A stretch of DNA of 64,000 bases from Macrolepiota albuminosa (GCA_027475525.1 JAMWFC010000090.1:1364001-1428000), one strand, 5' to 3'. Shown: positions 42,297 through 52,488, counted from the stretch's first letter. Numbers and translations: made by a program. The notes: generated by a model from the letters alone, not told the origin.

Positions 42297-42372
42297 CTGT
42301 GGTACAATGGAATATTCATCAATTGATGTTTCATATTGTGCACAAGAAGTGGGTTCGACTCCCACTAGTTCA
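42297..42372 (+). ncRNA. tRNA-like module 2, right arm
   Basis: Mirror copy of 38036-38112. TGGTACAATGG and GTGGGTTCGACTCCCAC are intact. Confidence 0.5.
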
Positions 42373-43563
42373 CATTATATAATAGCAGCAGGCCGCTGAC
42401 GTCCGCTAGCGTCATGAATTTGATCCGTTGAAAACTCCAGAGATTTCTGCAGCGGGATAAGATGGACGAGTCGACGCATGTGGTCATTCCAGTGCTCATG
42501 ACCAGTTGATATTACACTGTGGCGGGCTACCTTTGTGCTGGCCTTTGTAAAAAAGGTAGTCAGCCCTAGTGTATCGTCACTTGTCATGTGAACTGGAACG
42601 ATCTCATGTGTCAACTCCCCCATCCTTTCTCGTTTCAGTAATTCCTAGAGTTTTGGTCAGATCCACTACCACAGGCGCATACTCCAGGTCAGTGCGATGT
42701 ATATGTAGAGCAAAAATGCACCCATATAAAAACACAGCATTAGTCCCTGTTAAGGTGAAGTAGGAGTAGAACCCACCACTGTACACAATATTGAATATCA
42801 ATAAATGAATATTCCACTGCACCACTGGGACTGGTTGCACCGCTGACATCAGCTGGCTCACATGCCGACGTCAGCTACCGTCTGCTACCGTCCGCTGGCA
42901 TGCCAGCGGACAGCGGACACTCACGCACCCTCTTCCGCCCTTCCCCCTCTTTCTCCCCAGTGCCATCCTCTCCACTCCCCACACTACCTCACACGCCACC
43001 CCCGTCCACCACATGCACCCCGCTTCCCTCCTCCCCCCTGACCTGACGTCCGCTGGGGTACCAGCGGACACCCACGCTCCTCCCCTTCCCCCTTCCCCCT
43101 CTTTCTCCCCACCCCCATCCCTCTTCCGCCACCCCCCACGCTCTCCGAGACGCCACCCCATGCGGCGGACACCCACGCACCCCGTTTCCTTCTCTCCCGC
43201 CCTGATGCCGGACGATGCCGGGGGTTGCCGACGGATTCCCGTGGATTCCAACGGATACCAGCGGATATCCGGCGGATGCCGACGGATGCACGACGGATGC
43301 ACGACGGATGCCGACGGATGCCAACGGATGCCAGCGGGTCACGACGGCTGCCGGCGAACTCCGACGGATGCCAGCTGATGGCCAGCTGATGGCCAGCTGA
43401 TGGCTGCTGATGCCAACGCCCCTTTCAGGCCACGAAAACTCTTTTGGGAGGTATGCCACCCCCCTTCCACCTCAAAAAATCCATACGGGAACCTGCAGAA
43501 ACATAGGTGGGCGTCCGTTCATTGTGTTATCCGACCTTTGAATCTATCCGTTAGTAACGGACC

Positions 43564-43641
43564 TGTGGTGCAACGGTTAAATGTGCGTTCCGTTGCTGGA
43601 GGCTTTCCCAAGGCCGGGGGTTCGATTCCCCCCCACAGGCA
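43564..43641 (+). tRNA. tRNA-like sequence in the right arm (class unclear)
   Basis: Identical mirror of 36767-36844: acceptor CCTGTGG/CCACAGG, T arm GGGGGTTCGATTCCCCC, irregular anticodon region. Confidence 0.5.
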
Positions 43642-44282
43642 TACGACGGGCAAGTCGACGTTACCTTTTTTCTTGGTCCAACCAGACCCCGTGGACCTGC
43701 GTAGGCCTCTGTGGATGTCCGCTGGTGTCCTGCGCAGGCCTGGGAGGGCCCGCGTAGGTTTGAGTCCGTCGACGTACGTCTGCGTCCATGTCCGCTGGTG
43801 GCTTGCGTAGGCCTGCGTAGATTTTCAGGGCCCTTTCGTGGATGTACGCTGGCGTCGGGGGTGGGAAAAGGATGGGAGGGGAGACGCGCAGCCTCGAGTT
43901 ATTGCGGGGAGGAATGGAGAGGGGAGGGAAATGGGGAACCTCGAGGAGGGTTTATTCATGCCATGAAGTCCGCCAATGGAGGAGGTTTTCACTCGTGTGC
44001 TGATGCCCGCCGGCGGCCGCTGATGCACATTGACGTCCGCTAGTGTCCGCTGGCATCCGCCGGGCCTGCGTGCGCATGTGTGTGCCCGCCTTTTATCGAT
44101 CCACTGGACCGTGTCATACAGCACATTGTGACACGTCCGCGGCTCTGTATTCTACGGCACTGTGGGGACTGCTCCGCTCCAGTGTAGCGGACTCCGCTGG
44201 ACACGTATGGTACGGCACAAAGCGGGCTCCCGTACAACGTATGACACGTACCGTTGTGATGTCTCTATGTGTTCCTGGCTTT

Positions 44283-44700
44283 TGCAAAAACATTATCAGA
44301 ACTGCATTATCATTTGCAGTAATTTTCTATTGACCTAACTTGATGTACGCTGCTCTTTTTTCATCCCATTGGGGTCTCAATGCTTCAGGGCATTTAGATG
44401 GGCACCAAGGGTACACCTTACTCTCATCAATAATAGGAATTTCATGGTTTATGACACGAAGGGGAGACAATGGTGTGTCTTCTGCAGACTTACAGATTGG
44501 ATGCACATACTCACATAGTTCTTGCCAAATACATTTTAGTTTCTCTTTGACTTATTCCATAGCATGCGACAATAACTTCAATACTCCCACACCCTCATTC
44601 ATTGGTTGTGGAGCAACACTTCCAATTACTACACATGGATGTTAGATGCTGATGATTAGAGATTATTGTAAGTGCCAAGTTTGATGACCAAGAAGGTCGA
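44283..44700 (-). pseudogene. Element C reverse transcriptase, N-terminal part
   Basis: Minus text VVIGSVAPQPMNEGVGVLKL, then LKCIWQELCEYVHPIC, HEIPIIDESKVYPWCPSKCP, EALRPQWDEKRAAYIKLG and ANDNAVLIMFLQKPG. This is the protease-RT linker and first RT block of the Ty3 polymerase whose remainder is at 35527-36052. Two or three stops are present. Gag and protease of element C are not seen; the copia LTR begins at 44710. Confidence 0.8.
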
Positions 44701-44709
44701 TAGATAAAA

Positions 44710-44936
44710 TGTTATTCTCAATATTATTAACTACCTTCACCCCTAGACATATTATTAACTACCTTCACTCCTAGACATGAATATATATATATATTTACCT
44801 ACAACAGATACACCCTCAGTCAAATATACAAAGACTGAGGGTGAGTAACCACATACCTTTACTATACCGTTACCTTACTCATAACCTACCTAGTGCACGT
44901 ACTTACTTGTGTATTATCTAGGCTCTAAAATTAACA
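44710..44936 (+). repeat. 5' LTR of element D
   Basis: 227 bp, TGTTATTCTC...AAAATTAACA. Contains an ATATATATATATA promoter-like run (44781-44793), the hairpin CCCTCAGTC...GACTGAGGG (44813-44841) and a direct duplication of ATTATTAACTACCTTCAC near its start. The other LTR is outside the window. Confidence 0.65.
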
Positions 44937-44937
44937 G

Positions 44938-44952
44938 ATTATGGGAGAGTGC
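44938..44952 (+). promoter_or_regulatory. Copia primer-binding site (initiator-Met half-tRNA type)
   Basis: ATTATGGGAGAGTGC starts two bases after the LTR. It resembles the Drosophila copia site GGTTATGGGCCCAG, which pairs with the anticodon region of cleaved initiator tRNA-Met. The match is partial. Confidence 0.45.
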
Positions 44953-45138
44953 TGCTCCGTACACTAAAGTACTGTGTTTTTTTTTCTTTGGACCACATGC
45001 TCAATATTAGTAGACAGACTGCCCTGACTTTATTTTCTGATTACCAAGCACATTATATCATATATTGCTTTACTCTAGATCTGAGAACACACATTGCCCT
45101 TAGTGATCCCTATCTTATCTCTACTCTTGATCTTCACT

Positions 45139-46350
45139 ATGGCTCCAACTGTTGAAGCTACTGAGAGTCCAGAAAACCCTGCTACAGACATTATGGATGC
45201 TGAGGCACAGGAAATGTGACGGGTTGATGGGTACTATATCTGTGATCTTGCAGATCAAGATTTCAATTCACTATTTTGGAGAATTACTAATGAAAGATGA
45301 TGGCAAATGAACACTCTGGTTGAAGTTCATAAAACTTAAATTCACTATGTCTGGCCTGTATAAATATGTTTTCAATCCTCCTGATCTTCCCCACAAGTCC
45401 TTTGAGCTGAGAGCACACCGTAATTAGCAGTCAAACAATTGTCTTGCCCACTTTTTTTGATGTTGGAACTATCTGAATCAGAACGTAACCTGGCTGATGA
45501 GTCTGCTAATGCTAAGGCTTTGTGGGACTACCTACAGGCAAGGCACAGTGGAGCAGGACTGGTCCAACAAGTTTGCCTTCTGCAGGAGACACTCACCATG
45601 AAGTCTTCCCCAACTGAGCTGCTCACTAAGACAATCAACCAAATCTATGAGAAGATTAACTGGGCATTTGATGTAGGAGAGGTGACCAAAGACCTCTTAC
45701 AATCTATTGCCGCACTGTCCTCCTTGTCTGATAACTCACTATATGTGAGTGCATGATTGATCATTTCGAGAGATTTGGCAGTGGTGACTGTGATGGCACT
45801 TTATGGCCTGGACAAGATTCACTGATTCCTGGAAAACAAGCAGATCCTATATTCTGCTGACAAAGGCCTCCAGGATAGTCATACTGCTGTAATAGCAGCC
45901 CAATCAATGGCTTGGAGAGATGACCTAATCTGTAATGTGTGTAGGACAAAAGAACGCATGAACTACACAGGACACACCAAACCGTGGTGCATCCTGGAAG
46001 CAGGTGGCATGGCTGGGAAGATACTGGATGAGGCTAGGACTACTCATGTGGCATATTACAAAGCTAAAAAAGACAATCATGACAAAAAGAAGACCACCAC
46101 AAAGCTTACCTTTACGCCAGCTGGCAGCTCAGCATTTACAGTAGAAGAGGATGCAAACACCCTTGCTGCATACCTTGCCAGTCAGACAAGTAAGACATCA
46201 GATGGGATACTGAAGGCAAAGTTTGCGGGATTGGCAGCAAATGGGACCTTCGACCTCCTCACAGATACCAAGAGCCTTAAAATTGATGCATGGCTTGTGC
46301 TGGAGAAGAAGTCAATGGCAGGTGTTGACTGGGAAAGCCACACATTATAA
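45139..46350 (+). pseudogene. gag: Element D gag with zinc knuckle
   Basis: From ATG 45139 (MAPTVEATESPENPATDIM), with TGA at about 45217 and frame changes. The capsid text SANAKALWDYLQARHSGAGL and QQVCLLQETLTMKSSP (45490-45610) is typical of copia (UBN2) gag. A degenerate zinc knuckle CNVCRTKERMNYTGHTKPWC is at 45937-45996 and a basic Ser/Thr tail reaches 46350. Confidence 0.75.
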
Positions 46351-47155
46351 ATCACAGCTGACACTGCACTGTCCAGCACCACCACGATGCTCAACACATA
46401 TCTCTTTTATCTAGACTCAGATGCAACCATGCATATCTCCTCAAATGCCACCAACTTTACCTCTTTGAAGCCTATTGCAAACAGGTCAATTTGAGGCATA
46501 GGCAGATCTACAATTTTTGCTACTGCCATTGGAAAAATCAACCTTTGCCTCACTGACAGTTCTCATTTAGTACTTGATGACACTCTCCTTGTTTTCAAGG
46601 CTACAGTCAGACTCCTTTCAGTCAGCTCTATGGCAAAAAGGAATGGTATATTCACCATGTTCAGTGATACAAGCACAATACTGTTTGAAAGAACAGTGAA
46701 AGAACCAGTAGTGAGCAGAATCCTGATTCCTATGAAAAATTTGTATGTGATTAACCTCTATGCTGAATCTGCTTTTAGCATTCACTCATCACCTAATATT
46801 GTTACATGGCACCGACGTTTGGGCCATGCCAACTACCAAACTATCATGGAGATGGTGAAAAGAGGCATGATTGAAGGTATGCTATGCACCTTAACTACAA
46901 AACCACTGAAGTGTAATGAATATATCACTGGAAAACAGACTAGAATACCTGTCCCAAATGTTAGAGAAGAAGGTGTTGGATACAGAGCAACACACAAACT
47001 TGGGATAGTGTGGGTGTATCTGACAGGGAAGCAGGATATTACATCAAGGACTGGAAATAATTACATCATGAATATTGTCAACAATTATACAAATAAACTA
47101 TGGTACATACTTCTGAAATTAAAGAGCGACGCTGTAGTACTTGGCTGCAAGTAGT
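46351..47155 (+). pseudogene. Element D protease, GAG-pre-integrase and integrase start
   Basis: YLDSDATMHISSNATNFTSL has the copia protease site with Gly changed (DSD for DSG). WHRRLGHANYQTIMEMVKRG (46807-46866) is the H-x(3-5)-H pre-integrase zinc motif. The integrase begins at VWVYLTGKQDI, where the first catalytic Asp (normally D-L/V-x-G) is replaced by Tyr. The frame ends at 47154 and the next integrase text is at about 48540. Confidence 0.75.
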
Positions 47156-48535
47156 ACTAATAGTTCTGGGGCTTTCTTGAAGTCTTAGAAAGTGACCTCT
47201 GATCCACACTAGTGCTGGATAATAAGGTTGATGTATTGGGTGCTTCACAGAATATCAAATACTCTGCAAGGCAGAAGAAGGTTCTCAATAAACTCCAGCC
47301 TAAGTAGTTCACTCCCTGGGAACCACCAAGCCTTTGTCTACCAATAGACTTCCAATAAAAGGTGTTCAATAAACTCTAGCCTAGGTGATTCACTCTCTGG
47401 GAACCACTGAGCCTTTGCTTATCAAATGCCTGGTTATTCTCTACTCTACTTGGACTATTTATACTGATTTTCCAGTGCACAGACCACCAGATCACAGACC
47501 TCCCAGCATTTCTGATTTAATTTGTTGTTCCATTTTCTATTTTGGTGATGCATGTTTTAGTGCCACCATTCTATTCATTGTCAGGGGACTCCTCATTTCT
47601 TACTTTTCTCACTCCTTATCTCTTCACTCTCCTTCCATTCATTCTCTTATTTCTTCTGACATTATTTCATTTCACTGTTTCTATTCTTTCAATACTATCT
47701 GTTAGTACTACTCTCAGCCCTTGAGATGCTCTGGTTCTTTAGCCACCATTCAGACAAGTGTGGGCCCACTCAGCACCGCTTCCAGACTGCTTATATAAGC
47801 CAGAGTTTGCCAGAGTTTGCCCCTTATTTGTACAAGTGTTTGTGTAGGCAATTTTCGAGTTTTTAAGGTTTTGTTGTACTGTACAGTTGTTTCCCACACT
47901 TCAGAGGCCCCAGAAGCGTCCAACCTGGCATAGAGAATCCCTAGACTTGTTCTCTTTGGATCTCCCTCTGCCAGGTGAGTAGCTACCTTGATATTGTCAG
48001 TATATATTCTAATACACTTTGGATCTCCCTCTGCCAGCTGTGTGACTGAGCCACAGCCTCTAGAGGTCGCCCTTACATTCATCTCTTCCTTCCTCTATTC
48101 AATGCATGTTTTAGTGCCACCATTCCATTTATCCCTTCCTTCCTCCATTCAATGCATGTGCCACCATTCCATTCATCTCTTTTGACATCCCTCCATGCTT
48201 CTTTCCCTTTTCCCTTTTAGTCATATCAAATTGGGCATTGTCAGATCAGATCTTGATCTAGATCATCACAATTTGATCTCATTTCATCACCTCTGCCAGC
48301 TCCCATGCTTCTCCTCTCCATAACAGTGGTTGGACTATTGTTGAGTTGATAGCTTGAGCTGGTCCCTGCCCTTTGTTCTGTACTGTCTGTGTATTTATTG
48401 GGGTGTTTTTGGAGATATAATTTGTTGAGACTGCTATCAGGAGGCTTACAGTTTTCAGCCTTATGATTAAATGTTTATTTTGACTTCTGATGCATGTTGT
48501 GTCCCTGACTGCTGGTACATCATTGTATCAATGCA
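47156..48535. other. Repeat-filled insertion in element D integrase
   Basis: No protein text except out-of-frame scraps. Contains two direct copies of a roughly 75-bp block (CTCAATAAACTCCAGCC at 47280 and TTCAATAAACTCTAGCC at 47366), the solo LTR 47579-48077, and copies of CATGTTTTAGTGCCACCATT on both sides of it (47551 and 48106). Whether it is one inserted element or several cannot be told. Confidence 0.4.
47579..48077 (+). repeat. Solo LTR, copy 2
   Basis: 499 bp, TGTCAGGGGACTCC...CGCCCTTACA, flanked by TTCAT (47574-47578 and 48078-48082). Nearly identical to 32337-32834. Contains the direct repeat CTTTGGATCTCCCTCTGCCA twice near its end and GCCAGAGTTT twice in the middle. Confidence 0.9.
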
Positions 48536-48751
48536 TTCAAAGAACTTCAAGCATGGGTCCTGGCTTGACAAGTTGAAACAGGGCTAAAAGTAGGCATACT
48601 TTGCTCAGGAAATGATTCAGAGATCATAGCAAAAAAGAATGAAGAGTGGTACAAGTCTCAGGGAATAACAACACAACAAGGAGTTATATACACATCAGTG
48701 CACTTGGGATGCATGGAACAGATGCATAGGACACTCATGGGGAAGAGTATA
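48536..48751 (+). pseudogene. Element D integrase, middle part
   Basis: The text KKNEEWYKSQGITTQQGVIY and TSVHLGCMEQMHRTLMGKS matches the copia integrase block around the catalytic Glu (normally GRVERMHRT; here C-M-E-Q). It is interrupted by the Tc1/mariner element and continues at 50371. Confidence 0.65.
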
Positions 48752-50368
48752 CACTGGCTCAAAAAACTGCTCCAATGTTTGGCCCTTTTGGAAAGATTCA
48801 CATGGTGTGCAACAATTACATAAGTGAAAAATCGTAGAAAATCACATGACATACAACTACATCTTGGCTTTATAATGACATATAAATCATGTGATTTGGA
48901 CAAGACCTCGCTGATTAATAAATCAAACAAGGTATTCAATCATTAGGGCAGTTTTTTGACCCACTCTAATTTACTCTAATTTTCATATCTAGTACTTGGT
49001 ATGGCCTCCATTTGCCTTTATAACTGCCTTGATCCTTCTAGGCATGCTCTCTATGAGGCTTTGGCATACTTCTGATGGTATTTTATTCTACTCCTTGACC
49101 ACTCTATCACACAACTCATGCACTTCTTTAGGAAGTACCTCATACTCCAAAGGTTTGTGCTTGATATAAACCCAGAGATGTTCAATGAGATTGAGGTTAG
49201 GGGATTGGGCAGGCCAGGATATTACAATGATGTTGTTATCAGAAAACCAGGTTGTTGCCTGTTTGGAGGTGTATTTTGGATCATTGTCCTGCTAAAAATA
49301 TTGTCCTTCCTCCTCCATTTCCAACTTCTCAAAGCTTTCCACCACTCCCTCATCCAAAATCTCACAATACTGTGCAGCATCCATCTTCTCCTGAACTTCT
49401 ATGAGCTTTCCAACTCCATTCCAATCCATGCAGCCTCATACCATTAAATTGTTTCCTCCTCCATGCTTGACAGTTGGTGTAGTAGTGTGGTCAGATAGTG
49501 GTTCTCCTGGAATTTTCTATACATATACCTTCCCATCTGATCCACTCTGATTAATCTTTGTCTCATCACTCCACAAAACCCTTTTCCAATCCTCCACTGT
49601 CTAGTTTTTATGATACTGAGCAAATTTGAGCCGGTTTGCACAATGAGCAATCTTGAGCATAGGAACTTTCTTCTTTGTTGCTGAACAAAAGCCTGCCTTC
49701 TTCAATGCATTTCTGACTGTCTGAGGATTGACAGGATTAGAGATGACATAATTAATGAACTATGTAGCTTGAACAGCATTATCCAGCTTTCCAGTAGTAA
49801 TTTGACGAATAATAGACTGTTTGTTATGTGCTGTAAGCTTGGAAGGATGACCTCCAGGATAATTCTCTTTGTTGCTCTCCAGCTCTTTGCTGATTCTCCT
49901 CACAGTGCCCTTTTTCAGGCCAGTTTTTGCTTGGATTTGACACTGAGAATACCCCTCATTAAGAAGAAAAGCAACAGAAGAGCAATTGGCAGCAGAAACA
50001 GATTGCATGATTGTGGTAGAGTATCAAAAAGGTGATTGATTGAAGTTGAACATGTCAAATTAGTACAAACAAGGTCACATGACATTGTTTATACTTTCCA
50101 CAAAGTGTTTCCATCTTCTACTGCTGAAAAGTATTGAGAAAATATGAAAATTAAAGTGAGTCAAAAAACTGCCCCAATAATTGAATATTTTGTTCAGTTT
50201 ATTAATCAGCGAGTTCTTATCCAAATCACATGACTTATACGTCATTATGAAGCCAGGATGCAGTTGTATGTCATGTGAATTTCTACAATTTTTTGCTTAT
50301 GTAATTGTTGCACACCATGTGAATTCTTCCAAAAAGGCCAAACATTGGGGCAGTTTTTTGAGCCAGTG
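48752..50368 (-). mobile_element. Tc1/mariner element with about 230-bp inverted repeats
   Basis: Ends CACTGGCTCAAAAAACTGC and its complement GCAGTTTTTTGAGCCAGTG, flanked by TA on both sides (48750-48751 and 50369-50370). The inverted repeats run 48752-48990 and 50140-50368. Each also carries an inner inverted copy of the terminal motif (GGGCAGTTTTTTGACYCAC). Length 1,617 bp. It sits in the copia integrase frame. Confidence 0.88.
48989..50008 (-). pseudogene. Tc1/mariner DD34E-type transposase with in-frame stops
   Basis: One continuous 340-codon minus frame from ATG 50008 to TAG 48989. N-terminal helix-turn-helix text (SQCQIQAKTGLKKGTVRRIS), VLWSDETKIN (first Asp), FxQDNDPKYTSKQAT (second Asp) and SPNLNLIEHLWVYIK (Glu). 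Stops replace residues at about six places (QAT*F, KN*TVEDW, YV*KIPG, MV*GC, YF*QDN, KE*NK), mostly where Trp or Gln is expected. There are no frameshifts. Confidence 0.88.
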
Positions 50369-50370
50369 TA

Positions 50371-50967
50371 GCTATGAGACCATATGCAAAGTGCCTGCCA
50401 TTTCTCTGGGATGAATTCTATCTGACAGCAACTCACCTACATGGAAAGACAAGAATATTGGCTGTAAACAACATCACACCAGATGAGCTATGATATAACA
50501 AGAAACCAAACTATTCTTATATTTGTGAGACAGATTGCTGAGTATTTATCCTTATATTGAGCAAGCACAACCCAAAGATCTATGAGAGAGTGATCAAATG
50601 TACACTGATAGGCTATGATGCCAAATTAAAGGCATACAGATGCTACGATAAGGCAACAAGACAGGTATACAGCACATATCATGTCAAGTTTGTTGAGCAT
50701 CATGATGATTCTCCTGCAACTAGCATGACAATGCCATCTTTGGTTCCAGATGATGCTGCAACCGATCTACATATACCTACATCAACCTTGGGCCAAGAGG
50801 ATATCCCAACTGTCAATACCATTACAAGAAGAGTAAGGGATCAACTATATATAATTCCTGACAATGAGGAAGATGATATACCAAACAGGAACATTGAAGG
50901 GGGACCTAACAATGCCCCATTAAAGATGCCTGCAGACCCAATTTCCCAAGATCTTCCTGAAGTTTAG
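50371..50967 (+). pseudogene. Element D integrase C-terminal part
   Basis: AMRPYAKCLPFLWDEFYLTA and ITPDELWYNKKPNYSYI, then LSKHNPKIYERVIKCTLIGY and TRQVYSTYHVKFVEHHD, the standard copia integrase end, followed by an acidic linker to TAG at 50965. One frame change near 50555. Confidence 0.8.
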
Positions 50968-51945
50968 GTTCAACCAGCCAAACATATCCTAGATTAACCT
51001 TAACAATCAGCACAGATCTCAGTACTAACAGCCAGAAGCAGACCAGATGATATACAAAAAACACTGGTGGAATATGCTGTAAAAGAATCAAGGAAGTCAG
51101 CAGATAGAATTTGTGAGGCTAAAGCTAACTGTTGGCGTGCAATTGAGGAACTATATCACTACAATGATCAAAATCCTCAAGTTCCATCAGCAATCAAAGG
51201 TGAAGATGCAGACTTGGACCATATATTAGCAATGCTCAACACAACAGAGGATAATTTAAGCATAAATACCAAAGATGTTGCTCCAGAAGTACTGAAGACA
51301 TGGAAACAAGTGCAAGATTCTCCTGATGCTGAAAAATGGAGGTTAGTCTATAAAAACAAACCCAAGTCCTTGAAGGATATGGGAGTATACCAACTGATTC
51401 CTAGGTGCAAAGTACCTATAGACCATCAAATACATTGAGGTTGACTAGTATTTGCACTTGAGTGCAATGAGAAAGGTGATATTGTATGGTTCAAAGTTTG
51501 ACATGTCTTACAGGGATTTAATTAGGTATATAGGCAAGAATACACAAAAACAACCTCACCAACTGCATGCGTGGAATTGTGGAGGATCTTGCTGCACCTT
51601 GCAGCAATGCAGAATTGGGATGCTATGCAGATTGACATAAAAACAGCATTTTTATATAGTGTACTATCAGAGGAGGAAACTACATACATGGAACAACCAT
51701 AAGACTTTAAGGAACCAGGCAAGGAGGACCATGTCTGTAAGTTAGAAAGGGAACTCTATGGGATGAAGCAGGCAGGAAAGATTTGGAACTATACCTTGAA
51801 CAAAAACATAGTAAAACAATGGAGGTTCATGAGATTGGCCTGTGAGTCCTGTGTCTATTACAGGAAATCTGATCATGGAGTTGTCATTGTGGCTGTCCAT
51901 GTGGACAATTTTCTATTGATTGCAAGTACAAAATGTGCAAACAAA
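50968..51945 (+). pseudogene. Element D copia reverse transcriptase, truncated
   Basis: 51067-51438 (ESRKSADRICEAKANCWRAI; LKTWKQVQDSPDAEKW) leads into RT. Across a frame change at about 51440 come KTTSPTACVEF, WDAMQIDIKTAFLY and ERELYGMKQAGKIW. The catalytic site reads VAVHVDNFLLIAS, with the second Asp replaced by Asn. The coding text stops at 51945 where element E starts. Confidence 0.82.
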
Positions 51946-52209
51946 TGTTGAGGTTGGACTGGTCTCGGGGGATCTTGGATAACTGTAGTAACAAAGAGAT
52001 AACCTCAGTGGTTGGAAACACTTTGCAATATATTGGGTATCTACCTGTAGTAACAAAGAGATACTACAGACTATCAGTAATATATTAAGTGTGATATAAG
52101 GATTGACTTACACCTCAGTGGTTGGAAACACTGAGGTGTCACAAGTAACGACCGATTGAAAAACATACAATTGTCCAAATTAGAAAGTAGTCAGCTGTTG
52201 TACTCAACA
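51946..52209 (-). repeat. 3' LTR of copia element E
   Basis: On the minus strand it runs TGTTGAGTACAACAG...CCAACCTCAACA, 264 bp. A purine tract (GAGGAGGAG, 52210-52218) precedes it on that strand. Internal direct copies of CCTCAGTGGTTGGAAACACT occur (about 52002 and 52112), as does GTAGTAACAAAGAGATA (51984 and 52048). Its partner LTR is outside the window. Confidence 0.75.
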
Positions 52210-52218
52210 CTCCTCCTC

Positions 52219-52488
52219 GATGTGAACATGGATTAGGCGACGCCAAGTAGTTTGCAGAACTTCTCGAACTTGACACGACTTAGCAATTTTGTAAATGCAT
52301 CCGCAATCATATTGGCAGTGGGAAGGTAGTGAATGTGAATGTGACCAGAGGATACAGTCTGACAAATGAAATGGAAATGAACATTGATGTGTTTTGTACA
52401 TGTGTGAAACGTTGCGTCTTTTGAGAGCTGAATGGCACCTTGATTGTCACAGTATAAGTCAGTAGGTAAAGAGAAAGAATTGAAGAAG
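52219..52488 (-). CDS. Copia element E RNase H, C-terminal half
   Basis: Minus text DLYCDNQGAIQLSKDATFHT, KHINVHFHFICQTVSSGHI and TANMIADAFTKLLSRVKFEK is the end of a copia RNase H, open with no stop until after LLGVA. It continues upstream at 63439-64000 once element F is removed: LLQDLSF joins to FNSFSLPTDLYCDN. Confidence 0.88.

Larger units (their letters stand above)
42136..44261. repeat. Right terminal inverted repeat arm
   Basis: Mirror image of 36068-38272, 2,126 bp. Single copy of the 77-bp unit. The tRNA-like sequence, the GGATGCC array and the fold-back segment are all present. Most of the arm differs from its partner at only about 1% of positions by eye, but the fold-back part (42420-42670) differs at many. 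Confidence 0.85.
36053..44272. mobile_element. 8.2-kb KDZ-associated DNA transposon with giant inverted repeats
   Basis: Inverted arms 36068-38272 and 42136-44261 (2,205 and 2,126 bp, mostly near-identical) flank a 3.86-kb centre. The centre holds a KDZ transposase C-terminal remnant, a second intact-looking gene and a cluster of tRNA-like sequences. Outside the arms 15 and 11 unmatched bases lie before the 10-bp direct repeats TCCTGGCTTT. The host frame is restored by removing element plus one repeat. With no complete transposase inside, movement in its present form would need one supplied from elsewhere. Confidence 0.75.
44710..51945 (+). mobile_element. Element D: decayed Ty1/copia retrotransposon
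   Basis: 5' LTR, half-tRNA-type primer site, gag, zinc knuckle, protease, GAG-pre-integrase, integrase and RT in copia order (integrase before RT). The RT is cut at 51945 by the LTR of element E. Insertions within the integrase: about 47156-48530 (including a solo LTR) and Tc1/mariner 48752-50368. Confidence 0.85.

Noticed and set aside
42604..42861. 85-codon frame MSQLMSAVQPVPVVQWN...
   Set aside because: Spans a tRNA-like module and the fold-back unit, and the same frame exists in the other arm; not protein-like.
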